Position numbers and translations under genes: made by a program. A stretch of 64,000 nt of DNA from UBA2821 sp902763335 (GTDB lineage Bacteria; Bacillota; Clostridia; Lachnospirales; Lachnospiraceae): NCBI GenBank assembly GCA_052066835.1, contig JBQHRJ010000008.1, one strand, 5' to 3'. Shown in pieces: positions 1 through 11,000 of this stretch. The notes under the pieces are model-generated. The model saw nothing but the letters and a program-made list of their open reading frames with translations, was not told the origin of the DNA and did no database searches. The first letter of the stretch is position 1, and every line of letters starts with the position of its first letter.

Positions 1-1215
1 AACTGATTCACCTGCTGCATTTGAAACTGACTGATATTCTATTCCGAGTGATGTAACAAGTATAACTGCTGATATAATAAGATTTCTGCTCTTTGTGAAA
101 TCAACCGCATTCTCCACGACATTTCTTACACCGATTGATGAAATCATACCATACAGTATCAGTGATACACCGCCTATGATTGCCGACGGTATAACCTGGA
201 TAACCGCTGCAAATTTAGGTGAAAATGAGAGTAATACTGCAAATCCTGCTGCTATTCTCATAACCGTCGGGTCATACACTCTTGTAAGTGCAAGTACACC
301 CGTATTTTCACCATATGTTGTATTTGCCGGTCCACCGAATGCTGCTGATAAGCTTGTTGCAAGTCCGTCTCCGAGAAGCGTTCTGTGAAGTCCCGGATCC
401 GAAATATAATTTTTGCCGGTTGTGGCACCTATGGCTGAAATGTCACCTATATGTTCCATCATTGTTGCAAGTGCGATTGGAACAACGGCAACTATGGCAC
501 TTACATTAAATTTCATAAACTGACTGGTCTTTAACGGTAATCCTATCCATGCCGCATTTTTGATAACATCATAATCTATTATACCGTGTCCGCATCTTTC
601 AAGTATTATGGCTATAACATATGTTCCCACAACACCAAGCATTATAGGGATTATCTTAACCATTCCCTTACCCCATATGTTACATACGATAACTATACTT
701 ATGGCTATGATTGCCAACAGCCAGTCCTGCTTACAGTTATTTATTGCTGAAGGTGCAAGGATAAGTCCGATGGCAATTATTATCGGTCCCGTAACTACAG
801 GAGGGAAAAATTTCATTACACGTTTTGCCCCGAATGCTTTTACAAGTGCCGCCACCAGAACATATATAAGTCCGGCTATAAATACACCTCCGCAGGCATA
901 AGGAAGCGGATTGACTCCTTCTCCAAAATCCATCGCACTTACTGCTGCGTATCCTCCCAGAAATGCAAATGATGAACCGAGAAATGCCGGTACCTTTCCT
1001 TTTGTAAGCAGATGAAACAATAATGTTCCAAGTCCTGCCATTAACAGTGTGGTAGAGATTGACAAACCTGTTAATATCGGAACAAGTACTGTTGCCCCAA
1101 ACATTGCAAATGTGTGCTGGATTCCGAGTAGTATTGTCTTCGGAAGTCCAAGTTCTTTTACATCATATATTCCTCCCTGTGTTTTATCCTCCGGTTGTAC
1201 ACCTAATTCTTTCAT
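1..1215 (-). CDS. uraA: Uracil permease (NCS2/NAT family), C-terminus cut by window edge
   Basis: Reading from an ATG at 1215, 405 codons run off the left edge of the window. The protein begins MKELGVQPEDKTQGGIYDVK and has many hydrophobic membrane segments. It carries the NCS2 nucleobase-transporter signatures MEHIGDISAIG and YGENTGVLALTRVYDP, whose Glu and His residues contact uracil in E. coli UraA. The family is usually about 430-450 residues, so only the last few dozen are missing. The start is set by an AGGAAG Shine-Dalgarno seven bases upstream. It lies 65 bp downstream of degV on the same strand and may be cotranscribed. Expected role is proton-coupled uracil uptake for pyrimidine salvage. 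A xanthine permease of the same superfamily is the main alternative, but the motifs favour uracil. Confidence 0.93.
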   Translation of the reverse strand, partial: MKELGVQPEDKTQGGIYDVKELGLPKTILLGIQHTFAMFGATVLVPILTGLSISTTLLMAGLGTLLFHLLTKGKVPAFLGSSFAFLGGYAAVSAMDFGEGVNPLPYACGGVFIAGLIYVLVAALVKAFGAKRVMKFFPPVVTGPIIIAIGLILAPSAINNCKQDWLLAIIAISIVIVCNIWGKGMVKIIPIMLGVVGTYVIAIILERCGHGIIDYDVIKNAAWIGLPLKTSQFMKFNVSAIVAVVPIALATMMEHIGDISAIGATTGKNYISDPGLHRTLLGDGLATSLSAAFGGPANTTYGENTGVLALTRVYDPTVMRIAAGFAVLLSFSPKFAAVIQVIPSAIIGGVSLILYGMISSIGVRNVVENAVDFTKSRNLIISAVILVTSLGIEYQSVSNAAGESV

Positions 1216-1280
1216 TATCTCTTCCTTTCTCAGTCGCTGTAGCGCTATTTTTCTAATGTATATTAAAACCTTATACATTT

Positions 1281-2129
1281 CTATTTTGAAATAAAAAGTA
1301 CCCCGAGCGTTCCGGGACCGCAGTGGCTTGACACCACGTCTCCCGCTCTCGTCTCAAGTATCTCATTAAATATTCCTAGCTTCCTAAGATATTCCTTCAC
1401 CCCTTCAACAATCTCCCTGTCACATCCTGAATGAGTTATAAATACTCTGTCGTTTCTTGCATTTTTCAACTCATCCTCCATATCCTTTACATATGACATT
1501 ATAACTGCTGCAAGTTTTCCTCTGTATTTTTTTGTTGCATCCATTGCACCGTTTTCAACCACTATTTTCGGATGAAGTTTCAACACACTTCCCGCCATTG
1601 CCGCAGTCGCACTGCATCTTCCTCCTCTGTAAAGGTATGTCAGCGTATCCACAACAAAGCTTGCTCTCACCTTAGGTTTCAGAATCTCTATCGCAGCCTT
1701 TATATCAGACGAACTTTTTCCTTCAGATGCCATTATCGCAGCCTCTATTACCAGTAATCCTACCCCGGTAGAAAGATTAGCTGAGTCTATCACCGTAACT
1801 TTATCTTCCGCTTCAAGCTCTCTTGCCACCATTCTCATCACATTTCCTGATGTTGACATACTCTCTGATATGCAGAAGCACACTACTTCCATACCTTCCT
1901 CTACATATGGTTTAATCATTTCTACCGCTGTATCCATGGTCGGTGCTGACGTCTTAGGTGTTGTTTTATTTTCATCAGCCCATTTAAATATTTCCTCAGG
2001 GGTAATGTTTTTTCCATCCTGATATTCCTTATCCCCCAGAAGTACATTAAGCGGCAGAATATCTATATTATAACGCTCAACGAGTTCAGGCGACAAATCA
2101 CATGTGCTGTCTGAAATTATTTTGACCAT
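1281..2129 (-). CDS. DegV family fatty-acid-binding protein
   Basis: 282 residues, the normal length for DegV proteins. The start (MVKIISDSTCDLSPELVERY) and the motif KTSAPT around residue 60 are typical of the N-terminal EDD-fold domain. The remainder, including TLTYLYRGGRCSATAA and the C-terminal GPGTLGVLF, matches the lipid-binding domain. Members bind a single fatty acid; in several Firmicutes a paralogue (FakB) delivers it to the FakA kinase for phospholipid synthesis. No FakA is visible here, so a FakB role is only possible. The gene begins directly after the stop of the SseB-like gene, so it is translationally close-coupled and in the same operon. Confidence 0.92.
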   Translation of the reverse strand: MVKIISDSTCDLSPELVERYNIDILPLNVLLGDKEYQDGKNITPEEIFKWADENKTTPKTSAPTMDTAVEMIKPYVEEGMEVVCFCISESMSTSGNVMRMVARELEAEDKVTVIDSANLSTGVGLLVIEAAIMASEGKSSSDIKAAIEILKPKVRASFVVDTLTYLYRGGRCSATAAMAGSVLKLHPKIVVENGAMDATKKYRGKLAAVIMSYVKDMEDELKNARNDRVFITHSGCDREIVEGVKEYLRKLGIFNEILETRAGDVVSSHCGPGTLGVLFISK

Positions 2130-2555
2130 TTACTCTCTCCTTCCCTGCTGTCCAAGTATGATTCTTATATTGTTCTTATCCAGTCTCATAGTCTTGTTCC
2201 AAGGATTTATTATTATACCGTCTATCTCCTCTGATGCAAGAGCCGCCAGAAACAACTGCCTGATATCCACCAGGAATGTAGACATAACCTGTTCTCCTCC
2301 ACGCAGTTCCTCATCAAATCCGGTAAATGCCATCCACCACGTTCTGCCATCATCATCCTTTGTGAGCTGGACCTGCATGTTATTCATGTCCGTTCCGGGT
2401 TTCAAAGCTATGACAAACTGTCCCTTCTCATTCATTCTTTTTCTGAACATTGTAAGTGCATGGGCAAGGGTTTCCACAGACGGTTCCTTCTGAACACGGA
2501 CGATGGCATCCTCTATATTTTCATTTCCTATAAGTCCTTTATCTTTATTTTCCAT
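2130..2555 (-). CDS. SseB-like N-terminal domain protein
   Basis: 141 residues with no signal peptide or membrane segment. The region from about residue 25 to 120, including GQFVIALKP, TWWMAFTGFDEE, MSTFLVDIRQLF and IDGIIINPWN, matches the SseB N-terminal domain family found in Firmicutes. No enzymatic residues are apparent. The family occurs next to very different genes and its biochemical role is unknown; SseB was named for rhodanese-associated serine-sensitivity work in enteric bacteria, which gives no direct clue here. Its start codon overlaps the stop of the PurF-like gene by one base and its stop abuts degV, so the three are one transcription unit. Confidence 0.72.
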   Translation of the reverse strand: MENKDKGLIGNENIEDAIVRVQKEPSVETLAHALTMFRKRMNEKGQFVIALKPGTDMNNMQVQLTKDDDGRTWWMAFTGFDEELRGGEQVMSTFLVDIRQLFLAALASEEIDGIIINPWNKTMRLDKNNIRIILGQQGRRE

Positions 2556-3964
2556 TATTCTTTACCATCCCAACAATATGTACAGAGTTTACAATGATCT
2601 ATGCCCACCGAATCAAGCATATCATCAAGTCTGTTGAATCTTAATGATGTAAAATGAAGCTCTTTACATATTTCATCTACCATTTTCTCATACTTTTCTG
2701 AATCAGGATCAGCATATTCCTGAAGCACCTCATCAGTAACATTACCATTTTCAAGTCGTTCTATAACACGTCTTGTTATAAGATCCATTTCTGATGATGA
2801 TCTTGAGAAATTCAGATATTTACATCCGTATATAAGTGGTGGACATGCAGGTCTTATATGCACTTCCTTAGCTCCACTCTTATAGAGGAATTCTGTTGTC
2901 TCCCTGAGCTGTGTTCCTCGTACTATCGAATCATCTATAAGAAGAAGGCTCTTATCTTTTATAAGATCTTCAACTGCAAGAAGTTTCATTTTGGCTATGA
3001 GATTTCTCTGTGACTGAATGGTTGGCATGAATGAACGCGGCCATGTCGGTGTGTACTTTATAAATGGCCTCGAAAATGGTATTCCCGATGCATTTGAATA
3101 TCCAACCGCATGTGCTATACCTGAATCCGGAACTCCTGCCACTACATCCGGTTTAACCGAATCTCTTGCCGCCATCTTTGCTCCACAGTTGTATCTCATT
3201 CTCTCAACACTGATTCCCTCATAAGAACTTGCCGGATATCCATAGTATACCCACAAAAATGTACATATCTTCATATCCTTGCCAGGATTTACAAGTGTAA
3301 CACAGTTTTTATCTGTAAGTACCACTATTTCTCCCGGTCCCAGTTCCTTATAATCACTGTATCCCAGATTTTTATATGAAAAACTTTCAAAGGCCGCACA
3401 AAATGCATCTTCCTTCTTACCTATAACTATAGGTGTTCTTCCAAGCCTGTCCCTCGCAGCATATATTCCATTTTCATTTAATAATAATATAGAAAGAGAA
3501 CCATCAACACTGTCTATGGCATACTTGATACCTTCTATAAGATTATCCTTCTGATTAATCAGTCCTGCCACAAGTTCTGTCGGATTGATTTCACCGCTGC
3601 TCATCTCAAGGAAATGTGAACATCCGTTTTCAAATACAAGCTTTGTAAGTTCCTCTACATTGTTTATTTTACTGATTGTAGTAAGTGCAAATGTTCCATG
3701 ATGGGAACGGACTAAAAGTGGCTGCGGTTCATAATCAGATATACAACCGATACCGTATTTTCCTTTCATAGAATTCGCTTCGCTGTCAAATTTTGTTCTA
3801 AATGGTGCATTCTCAATATTGTGAATCGAGCGGTCGAATCCTTTCTCCTCATCATACACTACCATTCCGCCTCTTCTTGTTCCAAGATGTGAATGATAAT
3901 CAATTCCAAAAAACAAATCAAATACACAGTCCTTCTTTGCTGCTACTCCAAAAAATCCACTCAT
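2555..3964 (-). CDS. PurF-like amidophosphoribosyltransferase paralogue lacking the catalytic Cys
   Basis: 469 residues, the length of glutamine PRPP amidotransferase. The C-terminal half has an intact PRPP-binding loop (LLLIDDSIVRGTQ) and the four Cys that ligate the 4Fe-4S cluster in B. subtilis PurF (MKICTF, YGCKY, CKLCTYCW). The N-terminal glutaminase half is abnormal: PurF has Cys directly after the initiator or propeptide (CGVFGI), whereas this protein starts MSGFFGV with Ser in that position, and the glutamine-binding AHNG motif reads SHHG. Loss of Cys1 normally abolishes glutamine use, so it may use free ammonia, use Ser as an N-terminal nucleophile, or have a different or regulatory role. 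Start supported by AAGGAA eight bases upstream. It follows the bile salt hydrolase gene by 13 bp. Confidence 0.85.
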   Translation of the reverse strand: MSGFFGVAAKKDCVFDLFFGIDYHSHLGTRRGGMVVYDEEKGFDRSIHNIENAPFRTKFDSEANSMKGKYGIGCISDYEPQPLLVRSHHGTFALTTISKINNVEELTKLVFENGCSHFLEMSSGEINPTELVAGLINQKDNLIEGIKYAIDSVDGSLSILLLNENGIYAARDRLGRTPIVIGKKEDAFCAAFESFSYKNLGYSDYKELGPGEIVVLTDKNCVTLVNPGKDMKICTFLWVYYGYPASSYEGISVERMRYNCGAKMAARDSVKPDVVAGVPDSGIAHAVGYSNASGIPFSRPFIKYTPTWPRSFMPTIQSQRNLIAKMKLLAVEDLIKDKSLLLIDDSIVRGTQLRETTEFLYKSGAKEVHIRPACPPLIYGCKYLNFSRSSSEMDLITRRVIERLENGNVTDEVLQEYADPDSEKYEKMVDEICKELHFTSLRFNRLDDMLDSVGIDHCKLCTYCWDGKE

Positions 3965-3977
3965 TGTTATTCCTTTC

Positions 3978-4952
3978 TCAGTTTTGCCAGTTAATTTTAC
4001 ATTTGTTGTCTATCGGGTACCTGATAATCTCATTTCCGTCAAGATTTTCCTTATTCATATCAACACCCGTTATCGTATGATTGTCATATGTTGTATAATA
4101 ATAAATCCCTTTGTCAGCATTACAGCATGAAGTATAGAGTGTAATCTCATATTTACCCTCCGCAACCTCGCAGCATCCCCGCTGTTGGTCAACAGAACCT
4201 AATATATGAAAGAACTGGCTTACGCTCTCCTCCTCCGATGTTCCTGATATAGAATTCATCTTCGTAAATGCCACTCTCGCAAATCTGGATGTTGATGACA
4301 AATCCCCCGGAAGTCCGATTGCCCCCATTCCCCTGCTATAGGTACTTAATTCCAGTCCGTCAGAAAATTTATTCTCCGGCTGCTTTGGTGACAACTGCAT
4401 GTACTGATTAAGCATAAACATCTGCTGTGGAAATGGCGGATTATTTGTAAGCACTCCGACATTATTGTCATACACCTGCATGCCATCCTCTGTACACTCT
4501 ACTGTAACCGCACCGTCTCTGTCCGCAATAATCCAGTGGAGCTGTGCCGCAGGAAGTTTTTCACTGTAAGGTGTACCGACAAGGTTCATCTTGTTTAAAG
4601 CCTCTTTTGCCTCCGTTACACTGGCGCACTGTCCGAGTATCCACGGAATAAATTCAAACTGGGCCACGTTATCCACATTTTCATCTGTTTCCTGATACTT
4701 TGCATTACCGACAAAATTCAGTCCTGCCATACCGAGTCCCTTTTCATTTATTCCATCATAATATAATGGGTAACCATCTGTTACATAAGCCATTCCTATT
4801 ATCGCATAATGTGTTTTTAATTCCCCTGCATGCCTGAAATTAAATACATAATTTCTTGGTGTCACGGTTATTTCATCACCATACGAAAACTCATAATCAA
4901 GTGTCCGTCCAAAGTAAAAATCCTGTGTTTTATACGTTGCTGCTGTACACAT
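3978..4952 (-). CDS. bsh: Bile salt hydrolase (choloylglycine hydrolase family)
   Basis: 324 residues, typical for bile salt hydrolases (about 315-330). An Ntn hydrolase: removal of Met1 exposes catalytic Cys2 (MCTAATYKT). Other active-site residues are visible: Arg16 and Asp19 in FGRTLDYE, Asn79 in GLNFVGN, Asn170 in VLTNNPPF, and an Arg in TSRFARVAF. Asn at position 79, rather than the Tyr common in penicillin V acylases, favours bile salt over penicillin substrates. No signal peptide, so cytoplasmic as in other gut Firmicutes. It would cleave glycine or taurine from conjugated bile acids. A ribosome-binding site AAAGGAGG precedes the start, with a promoter upstream (4977-5006). It is the first gene of the operon continuing to at least degV. 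Confidence 0.92.
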   Translation of the reverse strand: MCTAATYKTQDFYFGRTLDYEFSYGDEITVTPRNYVFNFRHAGELKTHYAIIGMAYVTDGYPLYYDGINEKGLGMAGLNFVGNAKYQETDENVDNVAQFEFIPWILGQCASVTEAKEALNKMNLVGTPYSEKLPAAQLHWIIADRDGAVTVECTEDGMQVYDNNVGVLTNNPPFPQQMFMLNQYMQLSPKQPENKFSDGLELSTYSRGMGAIGLPGDLSSTSRFARVAFTKMNSISGTSEEESVSQFFHILGSVDQQRGCCEVAEGKYEITLYTSCCNADKGIYYYTTYDNHTITGVDMNKENLDGNEIIRYPIDNKCKINWQN

Positions 4953-4976
4953 AAATACCTCCTTTATATCCCATTA

Positions 4977-5006
4977 ATTTTACCATATATAACTGTATTT
5001 ATGCAA
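4977..5006 (-). promoter_or_regulatory. Candidate sigma-A promoter for the bile salt hydrolase operon
   Basis: On the minus strand, TTGCAT (5006-5001) and TAAAAT (4982-4977) are separated by 18 bp. They lie 25 bp upstream of the bsh start codon. Spacing and boxes fit a housekeeping promoter. The same TTGCAT-N18-TAAAAT arrangement occurs before the transglutaminase gene at 24805-24834. Confidence 0.55.
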
Positions 5007-5011
5007 GCATT

Positions 5012-5050
5012 TGAAAATAGCATCCGGTACTGTGACCGAATGCCATTTTT
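5012..5050. terminator. Bidirectional Rho-independent terminator
   Basis: A 9 bp stem (5020-5028 with 5035-5043, one G-T pair) with a six-base loop is flanked by TATTTT on the minus strand and CATTTTT on the plus strand. It follows the stop of the giant surface protein at 5070 and separates it from the bile salt hydrolase promoter. Confidence 0.75.
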
Positions 5051-5069
5051 CTAATGATTATTCATTTGA

Positions 5070-8000
5070 TTATTCATTTTCTTTTCTTCTTTTCAGAATG
5101 ATTATTATGATAATTACTGCTAATCCTGCAATCACTATTCCGCCTATGATAAATGGCATATAGTTTGCTTTCTTCTTAGATTTATTATCTTTCAGTTTTT
5201 TATTAGCAGAAACCTTTGTCTCTTCCTCCGAAGTTAATTCTTCCTCTTTTTCCTTATCTGCCTTTGTGGTTGTCTGATCTGCCAGCTGTTCCTTGTCTCC
5301 ATCTGCTGCTGACTTTGTTGTCTCAGGTACACCTGCTGCCGGCTTAGCTCCCGGTGAAGTTGTCTGCTGCTGCGAAACACTACCCTGTGCTGTACTTTGT
5401 GCTGCATTTCCCTGTGCCGTGCTGCCTTCAGTTGCACCGTTCTGTGCCGTAGTCTGCGGCTGTGTATCTGCAGGTGTCTGCGGCTGTGTCTCTGTAGGTG
5501 TTTCTGTAGGTGTCTCCGTTGTCTCTGTAGGAGTTGGAGTTTCACCGGCTTTAACTCTTATGCTTATGATATCACTGAGTGCCCCGTCAGAACTTCTTCT
5601 TACTCTGAATGACACAGTCTTTATTCCGTCAACCGTTTCACTCTCCGTAACATCCTGTATCTGATATCCCTTAGCCGGAACGATATCTGCCGTTTCATAT
5701 ACACCATTACCGTCCTGACCTCCGTTTACCGTATATTTTCCGTCAGTTCCAAGATATTTGACCGTAAATTCTAATGTGCGTTCACCTGTATAATCTCCGA
5801 TACCTGTTATAGTAACAACAGCTTTTGTACCGGCTGACACATCAACATTGTTACTGTATGAAAGTGTATAATCTTCGCCTTCCTTAAGAACTCTGTTTCC
5901 ATGTTTTACCGTAACTTTAGGTCTTACTTCTGAACCTGTATAATATGTATCTCCTGATATCTTACAGCTTATTCCCGAATCTGAAATATCCGTAGCCACA
6001 TCATGTGTAGTTACACTCTTTTCAGATACTGCCACATCAGATATATTAGGACTGAGATTTCCTGTACTTATATTCACTGCCTTATCTTTAGCCACTACAT
6101 ACAGCATGTATTCTGTATTTCTGTGAAGTCCCGTTACAGTCTGTCTTATCTCAGTTCCCGCCTGTTTTGAAGAAATTTTTCCATTTCCACACACAGCGCC
6201 TTCTATATCGCCTGAAATAATCTGCTCTGCTGTCGGTACATCTTTGCCGGCAGGAACTACTGCATAATAATATGTTCCCGGTTCATCAGCCACAAATCCG
6301 ATATCTGCCTGCAAAGCTAAAAGCGTTTCATCATCTTTTATCTCCACCGACGTGATTTCAGGTGCCGTTGTATCCATAAGAATTCCATCTGAATTAATAT
6401 ATGTAACATTTCCTGCCCTGTCTGTAATTCTTACATACAGATTAAGTTTCTTACCTTCTTTTGCCGACGGTCTGTTATTTGCATCATATGTAACCCAGTC
6501 AGGCTTAGCTGCTAACAACTCTTTAACTGTCTTATACGAAGCATTTTTCACTAATACATATTCAATGGATGCAACACCGCTGACAGTATCTTTTCCGCTT
6601 ATTCCAAAGTATTTATCTGCCAGTTTGTATGGCGTAAATGCGTTGGAAGTCTTAAATGTCTTCCATGATTTTCTGTCAAGTGTAATACTTCCTGTAGGTG
6701 CCGAGCTGTCCACCTTTGTGTTTATCTCTATCTTATCAGATATTGCTCCGTCGCTTACCCTCATTATATAGAAGGTATGTGTATTTTTTCCTTCTTCACT
6801 TACTTTTATGTCACTGTCACTGTAACCTTCTGTCTGTGAAGTGTCAGAAATCTGATATCCCTTATTCGGCTTTATTTTCACGGCTGATGTTGCCCATCCG
6901 TTATCACCGTCTATGCCGGATACTGTATATGTATCCTTGTCATCAAGATAAATGATATCAAATTCCTTATTAATGCTTCCCTTGTAATCTCCCTGACCTT
7001 TAATTGTCACTACTGCTTTTTTATCATCAGTAGTTACATTCTTATTATTGCTGTATGAAAGACTGTAATCCGTGCCTTCCGTAAGCAATACACCGTTTAC
7101 CCATACCTGTGGTTTTACTTTTACCTGTTTTCCAGTGTAGTAGTTGGTATCAGGTATACTTACAACCGCATTTTTTATATCTGTGGAACCGGTCTCCTTA
7201 AATGCTGCAGATACCGAATATGAACCTGCGTCACTTACCCTGAATCTCGCTGTAAGTATTCCAACGGCATCATCTCCGACTTTCAGCTCAGGATATCCTT
7301 CTGAATCTGTAATCTCGGCCTTGCCTTCTATTGTACTCTGATTCCATTCCACAAGATTTGAATTTGTAATATCAATCTTATTTCCGTCTTTTAAATTTGC
7401 TGCCATCTTAAGAGGATATGTTGCTCCTGCAGATATTACTTTATCTGATATAAGCATGTCTTCACTGTAAATATCAACAGATTCAACCATTCCCATGGCA
7501 TCACTTATAAGCTGTATTTCCTTTTCGGTAACATTTCCTACCCTGTCCTTTGCAGTAAGTACGATAGAATGTGATACCCCCGTCTTATCTGCTGTAATGT
7601 CTGCCTCGAACACTCCTGAAGCATCTACAGGTACTGCCTTATAATTATCATAAACTGCTCCGGTATCTTTGTCAGTTATCACAAGCTCAGTGTCTTCATC
7701 AGTCACTCCTGTTATCTTTACATTACCCGTGGTACTGTCAAAGAATTCTCCACTTACCGGCGAAGAAATGAGAAGTCTCGGTCCCTCGGTATCCACACCG
7801 AATGTATATACCTCTCTCACTGCATCTCCATGACTGTTCTTTCCTGTGATTTTAAGGGTATGTGTTCCCTCATCAAGATTTTCAAGGTTTAATGTCAGAG
7901 TTTTTTTATCCTTAAACTCTCCCATATCCTGTTCCCTGTTTCCGCCATCCAGTGTCCATGTTCCTGAAATGCTGTTATTTGCACTGACTGTAAGATTTAA

Positions 8001-11000
8001 GTCTTTCTTCTTATAGAAAGGTGTCTCAAATTTTATGCTGCTGCCGTCAGTACTCTTCTTTTCCTCTGTTATTGTTACATCATCTGAGTCTCCGCTTACT
8101 TTAATTGTTGTATTTACAGGTTTCTCAATAGTGAGCGCGGATGACTTTTTCTCTTCTGAGTATATTATAGAACCGTTATCTGATAACTTAAAGCTGCACA
8201 CTCCCACAGTATACTGTTTTCCCGCCTCAAGTCCCACTGTTACCTTTTCATGGGTATCCGGATCTTCATACTCGTATTTTCCACCGACTTCTATATTTAT
8301 GGATTTCGGTGATTTCCCGCCTTTCTTTATACTTCCATCCTCATTATATTCAGCCGGCTTTCCATCTGCCGTGTACATCATGTCACTGAGTCCTGACACT
8401 TTTTCTCCATTGTTGTCATACACGCATATACGATATCCGTCAATGTCCGTGTCTTTATTCTCTATCTTAACATCCGTACGGTAATCACCGGCATTTTCGG
8501 CACTTACTTTGGAAAGTCCCGCAGGCTGGTTTTTATTTTCATAGCTGAATGTTTTTTCAACAGAAGAATGATATGTTCCCTCTCTGTCTGTTGCAGTTAT
8601 TCTCAGTGTATAATCTCCACTCTGAAGATCTTCCGGCAAATCAAATGTAATGTTTCCGTCTCCAAGATTATCTATCTCTTCTTTGTACAGCATGATACCT
8701 TCTTCTTCACCGTCACGCACTGCTGAGAACAATATGTCATCATACTTATTAAGCTTTGTACCCTTGATTGAAAGTGACATCTTTCCATCCTTTGCAGACT
8801 TAACTGCCGTCTTATCTGATATCTCAGGAAGTTCCTCAAGGTCATATAACATAGTGTTTGATACTTTCTTTGTTGTTATCTTCCACTTTCTGTTAAATGA
8901 TTTTTCATCAGAAAATGTTACAACAAGTGTCGCTGTCTTACTATCAGCATCATATGTAAGATTTGCATTGGCATCCGGCTGTTCTTCAACAGTCTTTGAA
9001 TTATCAAGAATTTTTATACCATAACTGTCCTTAGTGTCATAATCTGCAATCTTTACATTCTTTGCATCAGCCTCTGCCTCTTCCATACTTTCAGCCTGCC
9101 ACTGGATACTAAGCATCTCATCCTTTACTTTCGGTGCAAGGGTAAGGAGATGTTCCTTTCCGGTAACAAGACTCTGTAAGCTGTTCTGTGCAGCTGTATC
9201 ATCCATATATGTTGCATTATCCGGTTTATAGGCTACCGGAACGATACCCATTGTATTGCTTATTCCTCCTGTCTGGAATTTTGTCACATTCGCAGTCTTT
9301 GTAGTATTTGACATATTTGTTCCGACACGCATGTATAATGTTTTGCCCGTATTCTGATCATAATATACAGGTACGTCACCTGAATCATATGCATCATCCT
9401 CTGATGCAGTACTCATTCCTGCCAGTTCAGGATATGTAGGCCGGGCTGAGTCACCTCCGCCCCATTCCACACTACCACCCCAGTAGTATACTACACCGAG
9501 CTTAACACTCATTAATTCTATCTGTCCCCACATCTTTTCCACATTTGCGCCGATTCCTGCACTTGCCACCTGTGTTCCACCTATAAGCGGAATATCCTCC
9601 GGTATCTGTAATGCTGCCCTGACAAAGAATTCAAAGAAACCACTCTGTTCTGCCACTATATAACCGCCTCCGACGATTACATCCATAACATTCATGTATA
9701 CCGAACTCATAAAATAGAATTCCGGATACCAGTCAAGTTCAAGCTTCGCACTTTCCAGTACATCAATTTTATTCATAACTTTTCCATCACTTAACTCTAC
9801 ACCTATTCCCCTAAGGCTTAGTTTCAGTGATGCTCTTGCAGATATAACCTGCATAAGTGAAAACTGTGCTTCTATAAGTAACTGCAGCGGAGGTACGGCT
9901 TCCGTAAGGAATATGGTATCGTAAAGATTATCTATACCGCCTCCGGCACCCTGAAGCCACAATATTCCCATACCGTCAACATTCAGACCCGGAATAATAT
10001 TTCCAAGGAATATTCTGAATCTGTCAGGTATAATCGCATTTCCTCTTGATTTTATATACACTTCCGCCTCAAGACAGAACATATCAAAGTCACACTGTCC
10101 GCTAACTCCCAGTTCCCAGTTTCCTACTGTCTTGACCGTAAGTTCTCCCTCTATCTCAGGCATTCCTTCGACAAAAGCCGGTATACCGAGTGCCACCGTA
10201 AAGCATACTCCGAGATATTTTCCTCCGAATAAAACATCGTCTATCTGTATACTTCCGCTGAATTTAAGCAGATCATGATCATCGTCATCATCTGCATCCG
10301 TATTTACGGTATCAGTATTATAACGAACCCTTTTATTTATGGCTCTTAAGTCCTCTGCACCCACATCACCATTGTGAATAGCTGCATTGTATGCATCTCC
10401 GAGAAGGGATTTGTTATCCTCCCCTTTATCCGATGCTTTTGCAAGGAAATTCATGTCAAGTGCTGCACCAAATGCCACAACTCTTGTCTCTTCACCGTTA
10501 TCATGCTGTATGGTTCCAAGCTCACCATACTTAAAATCCATGAGAAATCCGAGCATATTCTGCGCTGCCTGTCCCACGCTTGTCCACAGAAGGGTAATCG
10601 TCTCAGCATCAAAATCAGCTCTCTCACCATTTTCTTCATATGGAATAAGTCCGTATTCCGTTCCTTTTTCAAGTTCCGTAAGCGCACATACACCCTTCCA
10701 TACTTTGGTGTTTGCTCCTGTCGTTAATATCTGTGCGTCAAAATCCACCTTAACAGAACCATTTTCCTCTGTTATGGTTGTAGTTCCGTTTTTGATATCA
10801 AGGCAGTTATTAAGTGTCATAACATTGTCATCATCGTTCAATGACACACCGGTGTAAGTTATCTTACCGCTTCCTGCTTCCTGTTTCTTTGTAAATACAC
10901 CACGAAACTCGAGCAGACAATTCTCTCTGTCAACACTTCCGTTTTTTATCGCCTTTTTATACTCATTTTCATCCGCGTATGTGTGGATTGTATAAGATAA

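Noticed and set aside
5070..5200. Sortase LPXTG anchor on the giant protein
   Set aside because: The C-terminus has only YMPFIIGG before the helix; no LPXTG or close variant is present.
5234..5545. Minus-strand frame rich in Gln, Arg and Leu
   Set aside because: It is an out-of-frame reading of the Thr/Pro/Gln stalk of the giant membrane-anchored protein.
10374..10857. Plus-strand open frames of over 100 codons inside the giant genes (also 6352-6771, 8035-8484, 13574-14026, 14342-14857)
   Set aside because: They are antisense shadows of long, biased coding sequence, without ribosome-binding sites or recognisable domains.
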